Assembly (NCBI RefSeq): GCF_000210075.1
Contig: NC_021017.1
Span: forward strand, 2,754,519 to 2,818,518
Reading direction: 5' to 3'
Length of the DNA: 64,000 bases
From: Bacteroides xylanisolvens XB1A
GTDB taxonomy: Bacteria > Bacteroidota > Bacteroidia > Bacteroidales > Bacteroidaceae
Notes under the pieces: generated by a model
Databases searched by the model: none
What the model was told of the DNA's origin: nothing
What the model saw: the letters and a program-made list of their open reading frames with translations, nothing else
Translations under genes and position numbers: made by a program
In this document: positions 19,013 to 26,477 of the stretch, piece by piece
Numbering within the stretch: position 1 is the first letter of the stretch
Layout of the letters: every line of letters starts with the position of its first letter

Positions 19013-20686
19013 ATGAGGAAATATATCATCTGTATAGTAAGTTTTATCGGAGCGGCTTTATTGCAAACAGGCTGTTACGATGACAAGGGAGATTACGATT
19101 ATCATGATGTAAATACGATGGATATCGTAATACCTGAAACGAAGGTACGTATGCCTAAAGAGGAAGCAGTCGAAGTTTCAATTATACCCGAGATTTCTCA
19201 GACTTTGGAGCAAAATGAGAAAAACCTTGTATTTCAATGGAAGAAAACAATCGAAGGAAAGAAAGCGGGGTCGGACAGACTTAGTGATTATAAAGATTAT
19301 TCCGTAGGCAAAGAATGTAAAGTAACAGTCGAGCCTTATGAATCCGAAAATATAGGTTTGATGTTGGTCATTACGGATAAAAAGAATGGAACAACCTGGT
19401 ATCAGATAGGTGAAGTTGCAATTATTCGTCCTTTAAATCCTTGCTGGTTTGTATTGCAGGAAAAAGAAGGAAAGGGAGTATTAGGAGCGATAGAGGGTAC
19501 TCCGGAAGGATATTATGTTTATCCGGATGTCTTTAAATCAGAACTGAATCAGTCATTTCCGTTAGAAGGAAAACCTTTGGCGGTAAGTGCAAGAAAAAAC
19601 TATGGGGATTCGTTTTTAAGTAGTATGCTGGGTTTTTTTGGTTTTAAAGTAAGTCCGGCGTTAATGGTGGTAACCGATCGGGACTTGGCCTTGTTGACTC
19701 CAAGTACTTTAATAACGAGATATCCATCGAATAAAATACTTTTTGAACCGACTGGAAAAGGGGAACCGTTGAATATCGAGCTCTATAAGATGAGTACTCA
19801 TGGTGAATTGTTTGTGAATAGTGGAAAAGCATATTGTGCTCCTATGGATGGATTTTGTGTACCATTCTCAGTAAAAAAGGAAAGTGAGTTTCCCGCCATT
19901 TCCGCTTATGGTTCGTATGGAGGAGGCTATTTGTTTTTTGATTCTGAAAATCATCGTTTTCTTGCTTCCTCTATTCTGGGTTTTAGCGATTATATGGTAC
20001 CGAATTCGGCTACTCAAGATATACGTAATTATGGAACTAAATGGACTGATCAGAAACCTGTCAGGACATATTTAATGTCGTCTGATGAATCAAATGTCTT
20101 TGATCCAAATAAGATTGATCCGTCTTTAGAAGTGCATGACATTGTTACGGGAGGAAACGGGGGAAATTTTGCTTATGCAATTGCTGCTCCCCATAACGGA
20201 AAAGAGCTGACTGTGTTTAAATTCAGTGCGCAAGATGAAGATCCGATTTGTGCTGCCCGGTATACGATTGCTTTACCGTCCGAAGTAAATGTAGAAACAG
20301 CAAAATTTGCAGCTTCTTACGCGTATACGGCAAACCTTATATTTATGACATCGGGTAATAAATTATATCGCATTGATCTTGGTCGCGGAAGGGCAATTGA
20401 ACTTTATACTTATGAAACTGATCCGTCAGCACAGATAGTTAGTTTTAAATTTAAGGACCCTGAAAGTGTGAGAGAGGAAGATGACGATGAGGAAATAGGC
20501 GAATATAAGGAGAAACTAGGTATGTCTCTCGGGTTGGGTATCAATACTGCTGACAAAGGTGTAGTTGTCGAATTGCAATTGACAGTGGCGGGCGATGTAG
20601 CTCGTGAAGAAAACAGCATTTGTGTTTACGAAGATCCCGATCAGCCTATTGGGAAGATTGTTGATATTAGCTATAATTATGAATAG
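19013..20686 (+). CDS. PKD-like family surface lipoprotein
   Basis: 557 residues. The signal peptide ends in LLQTGC (Cys21), followed by YDDKGDYDYHDVN, typical of the Bacteroidota PKD-like lipoproteins. Beta-rich Ig/PKD-like domains occupy roughly residues 35-140, followed by a larger region with repeated strand-turn patterns that may be a propeller. It probably binds substrate at the cell surface for the neighbouring SusC/D and protease. It lies 17 bp after the DUF4843 gene. An Asp/Glu-rich insertion near residues 485-500 (SVREEDDDEEIGEYK) is notable. Confidence 0.78.
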   Translation: MRKYIICIVSFIGAALLQTGCYDDKGDYDYHDVNTMDIVIPETKVRMPKEEAVEVSIIPEISQTLEQNEKNLVFQWKKTIEGKKAGSDRLSDYKDYSVGKECKVTVEPYESENIGLMLVITDKKNGTTWYQIGEVAIIRPLNPCWFVLQEKEGKGVLGAIEGTPEGYYVYPDVFKSELNQSFPLEGKPLAVSARKNYGDSFLSSMLGFFGFKVSPALMVVTDRDLALLTPSTLITRYPSNKILFEPTGKGEPLNIELYKMSTHGELFVNSGKAYCAPMDGFCVPFSVKKESEFPAISAYGSYGGGYLFFDSENHRFLASSILGFSDYMVPNSATQDIRNYGTKWTDQKPVRTYLMSSDESNVFDPNKIDPSLEVHDIVTGGNGGNFAYAIAAPHNGKELTVFKFSAQDEDPICAARYTIALPSEVNVETAKFAASYAYTANLIFMTSGNKLYRIDLGRGRAIELYTYETDPSAQIVSFKFKDPESVREEDDDEEIGEYKEKLGMSLGLGINTADKGVVVELQLTVAGDVAREENSICVYEDPDQPIGKIVDISYNYE

Positions 20687-20701
20687 TATAAACCGGTCTT
20701 T

Positions 20702-23050
20702 ATGCTAAAAGGAATTATCGGTGCAGTATTTCTTGCTGTTGTCTGTACTTGTCTGTACGGGCAACAGCAAAGTATTACAACTTTTATTAAAGAAGAAGCA
20801 CCAGTGGAAGTTATTCCCGGTATGTTTACTACCTACCGAAGTGATAAACATATCTATTGGGAAATCCCGGATTCATTGATTGGACGTGAGTTTGCCGTAA
20901 CGACAACTATCCTGACAGCTCCTGCCCGTCCGGACCGGGATATGGAAAAGAAATTCGGATATGCGGGTGACATGATAGGTCCGGTATTTTTCAGTTTCCG
21001 TAAACAGGGTGACGAGTTGTGGATGATGGATCCACAATATGAGAGGGTGATAGAAAATCCTGAAGGAACGTATGCAAAAATCGCCGCCCAACGTGGGAAC
21101 GAAAGGCTTTATAAGATATTACCGATTAAAGCTAGGAATCAGGGAAGCAGCTTGATAGAGATTGGTGAAGTATTAAAAGATTTTCCTTTGTTTACTCTTG
21201 ATATTGTATCTTTTGATTTATTGATAGGTACGCGTTTAAGAGAGAAAGATTATATCAAGGAAATTAAAGGATATGACAACCGCTTGTTGATACACGCATC
21301 ACGAGTTTATCGAAGTTCGTCAATGAAAATACCAGGTAAGCCTGTTGCACCTCCTTATATTGGAGACTGGGATACAGGTATCTGCATAAAATTACTGTCA
21401 AAAAGACCGTTGGAGGCAGTTGCTGCAAATACCGGAGCTTATTTTTCTATCAGCAAGGAGTGTTTTCAAGGGAATCAGCCTGCTATTCGGAAATCTGTTG
21501 TCAAACGATGGCGGCTGGAAATAAGGGCGGAAGATGAAGAAAGATACATGAGGGGGGAACTGGTAGAACCCATACAACCTATTATTTTTTATATAGATCG
21601 TAATACACCGGAAAAGTACATCGACTGTATCATTGAAGCGGTGCGTGACTGGCGTCCGGCTTTCGAGAAAGCTGGATTTAAGAACGCCATTGATGCGCGA
21701 CTGGCTCCTACCGTTGAGGAAGATCCTGATTTTAGTATTTATGACAGTACTTATCCGTTCATCTCATGGAAGATATCAGGACAAAATAACGCTTATGGAC
21801 CGACTCCATGCGAACCCCGGTCCGGTGAGATTATAGCTTGCCACATCGGTATTTTTTGCAGTGTCTTGAATTTGGAACAGAAATGGTATTTTGCTCAATG
21901 TGGAGCGAATGATCCGCAGGCATGGAATATAGAGTTGCCGGACTCTTTGCAATACGAACAGATAAAACAAGTATTGACACATGAAGTGGGTCATACATTA
22001 GGGTTGGAACATAACTTTCTGGGTAGTTCTCATTACTCCATCGATCAATTACGTGATAATGACTTTTTAAGTCAATATAGTATTGGTAGTTCCATAATGG
22101 ATTATGTGCGGTGTAATTATGCTTTGCGTCCTCAAGATAAAGTTGATTTGAGAAACAGGCGGGTACGTGTCGGCGAATATGATAAGTGGGCTATTGAATG
22201 GGGCTACCGTATATTTCCGGGTAAAGATGCTTCTGAAAGAGAAAAGAACAGGAGCCTTTGGAATCAGGAAAAACAGAAAGATCCCTCGTTACATTTTTCG
22301 GGCAGAATGGATGTAAGGGCTCAGGCAGAAGATTTGGGTAATGACCATGTTATGGTTAATACACAGGGAATAGAGAACTTGAAATATTTGTGTGAACATC
22401 CGGATGTCTGGAATGTGACGGATAAAACGTCTTTGCGTGTATTACAGGGGCGTTATGAAGCGGTATTGGAGCATTATAAACAGTGGGTACAGCACGTTTT
22501 GTCTCATTTGGGCGGGAAACGTCTTGCTGAGCCGGATGATGAGAATATTTACATACCTGAAAAAGCCGATTACAATAAGAAGGTTATGAGCTTTATACAG
22601 GCTTATATATTACAACCGCCTGTGTGGATGTTTGATGAAAAACTTACCGCTAAATTAGAAATAAATGGTAGTCGGGAGTTCGATCGCTTTTATGAAGAGC
22701 TGATGTCGGAAATGATTCGTTCCCTCCGGGAAGTGGAAAGAACGGAGAATGTTTGTGAGGATATGTTGTCTGTAGATGAGTTTTTGGAAAGCATACATAA
22801 AGAATTATTTACCGAATGGGCTGACAATATTCCTGTAAGTGACGCCAAGTATAAAGTGCAGCTGCTTTATGTGAGTAAACTTGTTAAATTGTTGGATAGA
22901 TCAGAAAAGATAACTTCGTCGAGATTATTGGTTTCCATCATGCAGGCTTTGAATAGAATAAAGGAGGAAAGTCTTGATTATAGCCATAAGATTACGGATC
23001 CGGTTGCCAAAAAACGGGCAATGTTTCTTGTAGATAGTATTTTGTTTTAA
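20702..23050 (+). CDS. Secreted zinc metalloprotease (DUF5117/DUF4953, metzincin-like)
   Basis: 782 residues. A signal peptide (about 1-20, ending LYGQQ) leads into the DUF5118/DUF5117 region (about 25-300). A metzincin catalytic domain follows with HEVGHTLGLEH: zinc ligands H427, H431 and H437 and catalytic E428. The downstream SIMDYVR (about 465-471) is a good Met-turn. The C-terminal part matches DUF4953. It should hydrolyse peptide bonds outside the cytoplasm, providing peptides for the SusC/SusD pair. It starts 15 bp after the PKD-like gene. Confidence 0.88.
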   Translation: MLKGIIGAVFLAVVCTCLYGQQQSITTFIKEEAPVEVIPGMFTTYRSDKHIYWEIPDSLIGREFAVTTTILTAPARPDRDMEKKFGYAGDMIGPVFFSFRKQGDELWMMDPQYERVIENPEGTYAKIAAQRGNERLYKILPIKARNQGSSLIEIGEVLKDFPLFTLDIVSFDLLIGTRLREKDYIKEIKGYDNRLLIHASRVYRSSSMKIPGKPVAPPYIGDWDTGICIKLLSKRPLEAVAANTGAYFSISKECFQGNQPAIRKSVVKRWRLEIRAEDEERYMRGELVEPIQPIIFYIDRNTPEKYIDCIIEAVRDWRPAFEKAGFKNAIDARLAPTVEEDPDFSIYDSTYPFISWKISGQNNAYGPTPCEPRSGEIIACHIGIFCSVLNLEQKWYFAQCGANDPQAWNIELPDSLQYEQIKQVLTHEVGHTLGLEHNFLGSSHYSIDQLRDNDFLSQYSIGSSIMDYVRCNYALRPQDKVDLRNRRVRVGEYDKWAIEWGYRIFPGKDASEREKNRSLWNQEKQKDPSLHFSGRMDVRAQAEDLGNDHVMVNTQGIENLKYLCEHPDVWNVTDKTSLRVLQGRYEAVLEHYKQWVQHVLSHLGGKRLAEPDDENIYIPEKADYNKKVMSFIQAYILQPPVWMFDEKLTAKLEINGSREFDRFYEELMSEMIRSLREVERTENVCEDMLSVDEFLESIHKELFTEWADNIPVSDAKYKVQLLYVSKLVKLLDRSEKITSSRLLVSIMQALNRIKEESLDYSHKITDPVAKKRAMFLVDSILF

Positions 23051-23075
23051 TGATGAAAAGTAAATAAAGAAATTC

Positions 23076-25187
23076 ATGAAGAGAAGAAGATATGTGATTG
23101 GTATATTGTTGTGTGTCACAGCTTTGCTTCAGGCACAGGATTTCGTCAAGTCATTTGACGAGTTTTTTGTTGCCGGGATGGATAAGATCGACGGTGTGTT
23201 TCCTGTGTATGTAGCGGAAAAAGAAATCTATTTGGAAATACCCGAAAAATATATCGGGCGGGAAATTGAAGTCAGTGGACAGATAGACCGAGGGTTTGAT
23301 TTGTTGAATCGTCCGGTTGACGGACTGGGAGTAGTGCGTATTATATCTCCGGATAAAGCTACAATTTGCTTTCAAAAACCGTTTTATACAGAGCGTATTT
23401 TAGATGAAAAAAGCACATATCAGCAATCTTTCTCGTTGTCAAATATGCAACCTGCCGGTAAAAGTTATCCAGTGGTGGCCTATTCAAAAGAGCAGGGAGC
23501 TATTATTCGGATAACAGAGTATCTGATGACTGGCGATGACTGGTTCAGCTATAATGATAGTTTTATTCGTTCCTTGGTTCCGGAACTGTCGGAAATAATG
23601 AAAATACATCCTTTTAAGGAAGGTGTGTCGTTTACGGTCAGGCGCTATCATGGAGTTGAAGCGGAAAGATATATGCTGTCCAGTTCTGCCATTATATTGC
23701 CTGAAGGTAGTATGCCTTTGGAAGTCACTTGTGCAGTACGCTTGCTACCTCTGAAAAAAGATCAGATCCGCTTGGCAGATTACAGAATACCTTACCGGAC
23801 ATTGAGTTTCAAAGATTACTCGCAAAATCCTTATTGTATGGTAGAAGATTCATTGATTCTTCGTTGGGATATGTCACAACCGCTTACTTTCTATGTAGAC
23901 ACTCTTTTTCCGAAGGAATACTTCCAGGCAGTAAAGGAAGGAGTGGAAGCATGGAATACCGCCTTCCATAAAGCAGGTATTCATGATGCTTTACAAGTAA
24001 GGTATGCAGACCGAAAGATAATTCCGGCGGAACAACGTGCTTTTATATCTTATGATTTAAGAATACCGGGGATCAAAAGTGACTTTATCTGTCATCCTCG
24101 TACCGGAGAAATACTTTCATGTCGTCTGAATATCGGACATGGATTCCTAAAAGGAAAATTAGACGACTATCTGTTAAGTTGCGGTGCCTCGGATTCGCGT
24201 ATTCTGGCTGACCGTTATTCTAAAGAAGTGGAAAAAGAATTGTTGCAAAATGAAATAACGGAAGAAATTGGATATCTTTTAGGTTTGCGCAGAAGTTTAT
24301 CGAAAAGCTCGTGTGGAAAGACTTTAAAAGTTGGAGATGATGATTGCCGGACTATTTATTTTGGCTATCATCCTTTCAAAGGAGACCAAAATTGTTATGA
24401 TGAACGGGAGAAGCTCCGCCAATGGATAGATCATAATTTACCAGATCACATTCGTTTATTCCAACCATCAGGGAAGGAGAATTCTAATTCTTCATTTCCA
24501 GAAGATTATGCGGTCAAAATATCGGATTTACAGACTGTAGTGAGTCGGTTGGATAAGATTGTGTATAAGGGGAAGAAATACGATAAAGGGAGTTCGCTCA
24601 CTGATATATACAGAAAGGCTATTCGTCTGTATGGGAGTTATCTGATGGAAATGGCAAAGGTGGTGGGTAGTTCTCAACCGGCAGATGCGCAGCGTCAGGC
24701 AATGCTTGATTTGGACAACTATTTATTTCATTCTGTTAAAAAGATGGAATGTACCTATGTAAAAGAGAATTTGTTGGAAACAAGAAACAATCTTCTGTAT
24801 CCGGAACTGGCGAAGTTGTTCAAACAATTGTTGAGTGTAAAGACAATTTCAGCTCTTCGATTGCAGGCGTTGCAGAGTGACCGGAAGGGGTATGACGATA
24901 TTGATTTTTTCCGGGATCTTTATAAAGGATTGTTTAATGGTTTTGATCCGCAGTCTGCCGTTAGTTATGAACAGATGGATATTCAGCTGATATGTTTGGA
25001 AGCGTGGCTGGATATTATGCAGGAAGCTACTGAACATAATAGTATAAAGAAACGTTTAACGAACGAATTGCATAGTCTGCACGATAGACTGGAGGAGCTT
25101 AGCACGATACATTCCCAAAAGGAAGTACGTGATATGTATATTCTGCTTTTGAGAAGAATGGATCAATATTTCCGTGTGGTTTCTTGA
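23076..25187 (+). CDS. Catalytically dead paralogue of the adjacent metalloprotease
   Basis: 703 residues with a signal peptide (about 1-20, ending LLQAQ). It aligns with the preceding protease in the DUF5117-like region: both have an EIPxxxIGRE block, a YRTLSFKDYSQNPY or related segment and an 'EYxxAVKEGVEAWNTAFxKAG' block. At the active site HEVGHTLGLEH is replaced by EEIGYLLGLRR (396-406), so all three zinc histidines are gone and only the Glu remains. The frame is intact over its full length, so it is a retained pseudoenzyme, not a decayed gene. It may act as a binding or regulatory partner of the active protease. It begins 25 bp downstream of it. Confidence 0.82.
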   Translation: MKRRRYVIGILLCVTALLQAQDFVKSFDEFFVAGMDKIDGVFPVYVAEKEIYLEIPEKYIGREIEVSGQIDRGFDLLNRPVDGLGVVRIISPDKATICFQKPFYTERILDEKSTYQQSFSLSNMQPAGKSYPVVAYSKEQGAIIRITEYLMTGDDWFSYNDSFIRSLVPELSEIMKIHPFKEGVSFTVRRYHGVEAERYMLSSSAIILPEGSMPLEVTCAVRLLPLKKDQIRLADYRIPYRTLSFKDYSQNPYCMVEDSLILRWDMSQPLTFYVDTLFPKEYFQAVKEGVEAWNTAFHKAGIHDALQVRYADRKIIPAEQRAFISYDLRIPGIKSDFICHPRTGEILSCRLNIGHGFLKGKLDDYLLSCGASDSRILADRYSKEVEKELLQNEITEEIGYLLGLRRSLSKSSCGKTLKVGDDDCRTIYFGYHPFKGDQNCYDEREKLRQWIDHNLPDHIRLFQPSGKENSNSSFPEDYAVKISDLQTVVSRLDKIVYKGKKYDKGSSLTDIYRKAIRLYGSYLMEMAKVVGSSQPADAQRQAMLDLDNYLFHSVKKMECTYVKENLLETRNNLLYPELAKLFKQLLSVKTISALRLQALQSDRKGYDDIDFFRDLYKGLFNGFDPQSAVSYEQMDIQLICLEAWLDIMQEATEHNSIKKRLTNELHSLHDRLEELSTIHSQKEVRDMYILLLRRMDQYFRVVS

Positions 25188-25263
25188 GTGGCGTTAGAGT
25201 AATAATTTGTTTGGGATGATGAAAAAATGGTCGTACAGATAGAATAACCTATAAGTTTTGGGT

Positions 25264-25271
25264 TATCTTTG
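25264..25271 (+). promoter_or_regulatory. Promoter -7 box of the radical SAM gene
   Basis: TATCTTTG matches TAnnTTTG, 31 nt before the ATG at 25303. It overlaps a small ATAACC/GGTTAT hairpin (25244-25266) that could also weakly end the upstream operon. Confidence 0.5.
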
Positions 25272-25302
25272 CTATGATTTATGAATAAATAATTAGAATA
25301 AG

Positions 25303-26076
25303 ATGACTATTATTTTTCCTTCACCCATCTTCGGCCCTATTCATTCCCGCCGTTTGGGCGTTTCATTGGGAATCAATTTATTGCCGGACGACGGTAAGGT
25401 TTGTTCATTCGACTGCATTTATTGTGAGTGTGGTTTCAATGCCGAACATCGTACGAAGAAACTTCTTCCTACCCGTGAAGAAGTCCGCATGGCTCTCGAA
25501 GAGAAACTAAAAGACATGCAGGCAAACGGCCCTGCTCCCGATGTATTGACATTTGCCGGAAACGGTGAACCGACTGCGCATCCCCATTTCCCGGAAATCA
25601 TAGAAGATACACTTGCGCTTCGCGACAAGTATTTCCCAAAAGCAAAAGTAAGCGTATTGAGTAACTCTACATTTATCGACCGTCCTGCCGTATTCGAAGC
25701 ACTGAACAAGATAGATAATAATATCCTGAAACTGGATACGGTGGATGAAGAATACATTCATCTGTTGGACCGTCCTAACGGAAAATATTCTGTTAAGAAG
25801 ATCATCGAAAGAATGAAAGAGTTCAAAGGAAACTGCATCGTACAGACGATGTTTCTGAAAGGAGGTTATCAGGGAAAAGACATGGATAATACATCCGACA
25901 AGTATGTGCTCCCCTGGATAGAAGCAGTGAAAGAAATCGCTCCCCGTCAAGTGATGATTTATACGATTGACCGGGAGACTCCCGACCACGATTTGCAAAA
26001 GGCTACGCATGAAGAGTTAGACCGTATTGTGGCTTTATTGGAAAAGGAAGGTATTCCGGCAACAGCTTCTTATTAA
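25303..26076 (+). CDS. Radical SAM protein, COG0731 (wyosine-synthetase-like) group
   Basis: 257 residues. The CxxxCxxC cluster motif is present as C34, C38, C41 (VCSFDCIYC), which binds the [4Fe-4S] that cleaves S-adenosylmethionine. The N-terminal PIFGPIHSRRLGVSLGINLLP and FAGNGEPTAHP match the COG0731 group related to TYW1. The bacterial members have no established substrate; a tRNA or protein modification is possible. It has its own promoter and a strong terminator and is separate from the protease operon. Confidence 0.85.
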   Translation: MTIIFPSPIFGPIHSRRLGVSLGINLLPDDGKVCSFDCIYCECGFNAEHRTKKLLPTREEVRMALEEKLKDMQANGPAPDVLTFAGNGEPTAHPHFPEIIEDTLALRDKYFPKAKVSVLSNSTFIDRPAVFEALNKIDNNILKLDTVDEEYIHLLDRPNGKYSVKKIIERMKEFKGNCIVQTMFLKGGYQGKDMDNTSDKYVLPWIEAVKEIAPRQVMIYTIDRETPDHDLQKATHEELDRIVALLEKEGIPATASY

Positions 26077-26135
26077 AATATAATTTAAACAGGGATATAT
26101 TTCTTCTTGATAATACGTAAGAAAATTAATATAAG

Positions 26136-26194
26136 AGGGCGAACCTATAGAATTCAGAAGTTTTATACTTCCTATTCTATTGCTCGCCCTTTTA
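26136..26194 (+). terminator. Intrinsic terminator of the radical SAM gene
   Basis: The outer stem AGGGCGA (26136-26142) pairs with TCGCCCT (26184-26190). An inner stem of AGAAT and AGAAG with CTTC and ATTCT closes on the loop TTTTATA. The T-rich TTTATT follows. Confidence 0.8.
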
Positions 26195-26238
26195 TTGGCT
26201 TCATGAGCTGTTTCAGCCTATTCTGACAAGGGTATATT

Positions 26239-26317
26239 CTCACTTCGATGAGAAAAAGTTCTCATTGCAGTGAGAGTTTTTCTCATTACAATGAGTATTT
26301 TTTCTCATCGCAGTGAG
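26239..26317. repeat. Four-copy CTCA-n6-TGAG dyad array with 21-22 bp period
   Basis: Four 14-bp dyads lie at 26239-26252, 26261-26274, 26282-26295 and 26304-26317: CTCACTTCGATGAG, CTCATTGCAGTGAG, CTCATTACAATGAG and CTCATCGCAGTGAG. Centre spacings are 22, 21 and 22 bp. The half-sites are invariant while the centres and linkers vary. It lies in the 401-bp convergent gap between the radical SAM gene and the LuxR-type regulator gene. Together with the terminator and the next array it fills that gap. Confidence 0.7.
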
Positions 26318-26348
26318 AATGCTTGAGAATTTGCACTTCCCTGATAAT

Positions 26349-26476
26349 GGTTGACTATTTTATTTCTTATCACTGTTTCGGGTTGACTTGCAATATTACT
26401 AACCCTATCTACAGTTGACCTTATTATTGATTATTCCTACATCGGGTTGAGTTGTTTTATTAGTTATCGCACCAAT
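26349..26476. repeat. Four-copy direct-repeat array with exact 32 bp period
   Basis: GGTTGAC starts at 26349 and 26381, AGTTGAC at 26413 and GGTTGAG at 26445: exactly 32 bp apart each time. Further positions are shared, mainly a TATTA-nT-nATTA-like block about 10 bp downstream. The last unit ends two bases before the stop codon of the leftward regulator gene (26478). Repeats are too diverged, and spacers absent, for CRISPR. Confidence 0.6.
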
Positions 26477-26477
26477 A

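Noticed and set aside
26239..26476. CRISPR array in the 26.2-26.5 kb gap
   Set aside because: Periods are 22 and 32 bp with short, conserved half-sites rather than identical ~30-36 bp repeats with unique spacers, and there are no cas genes.
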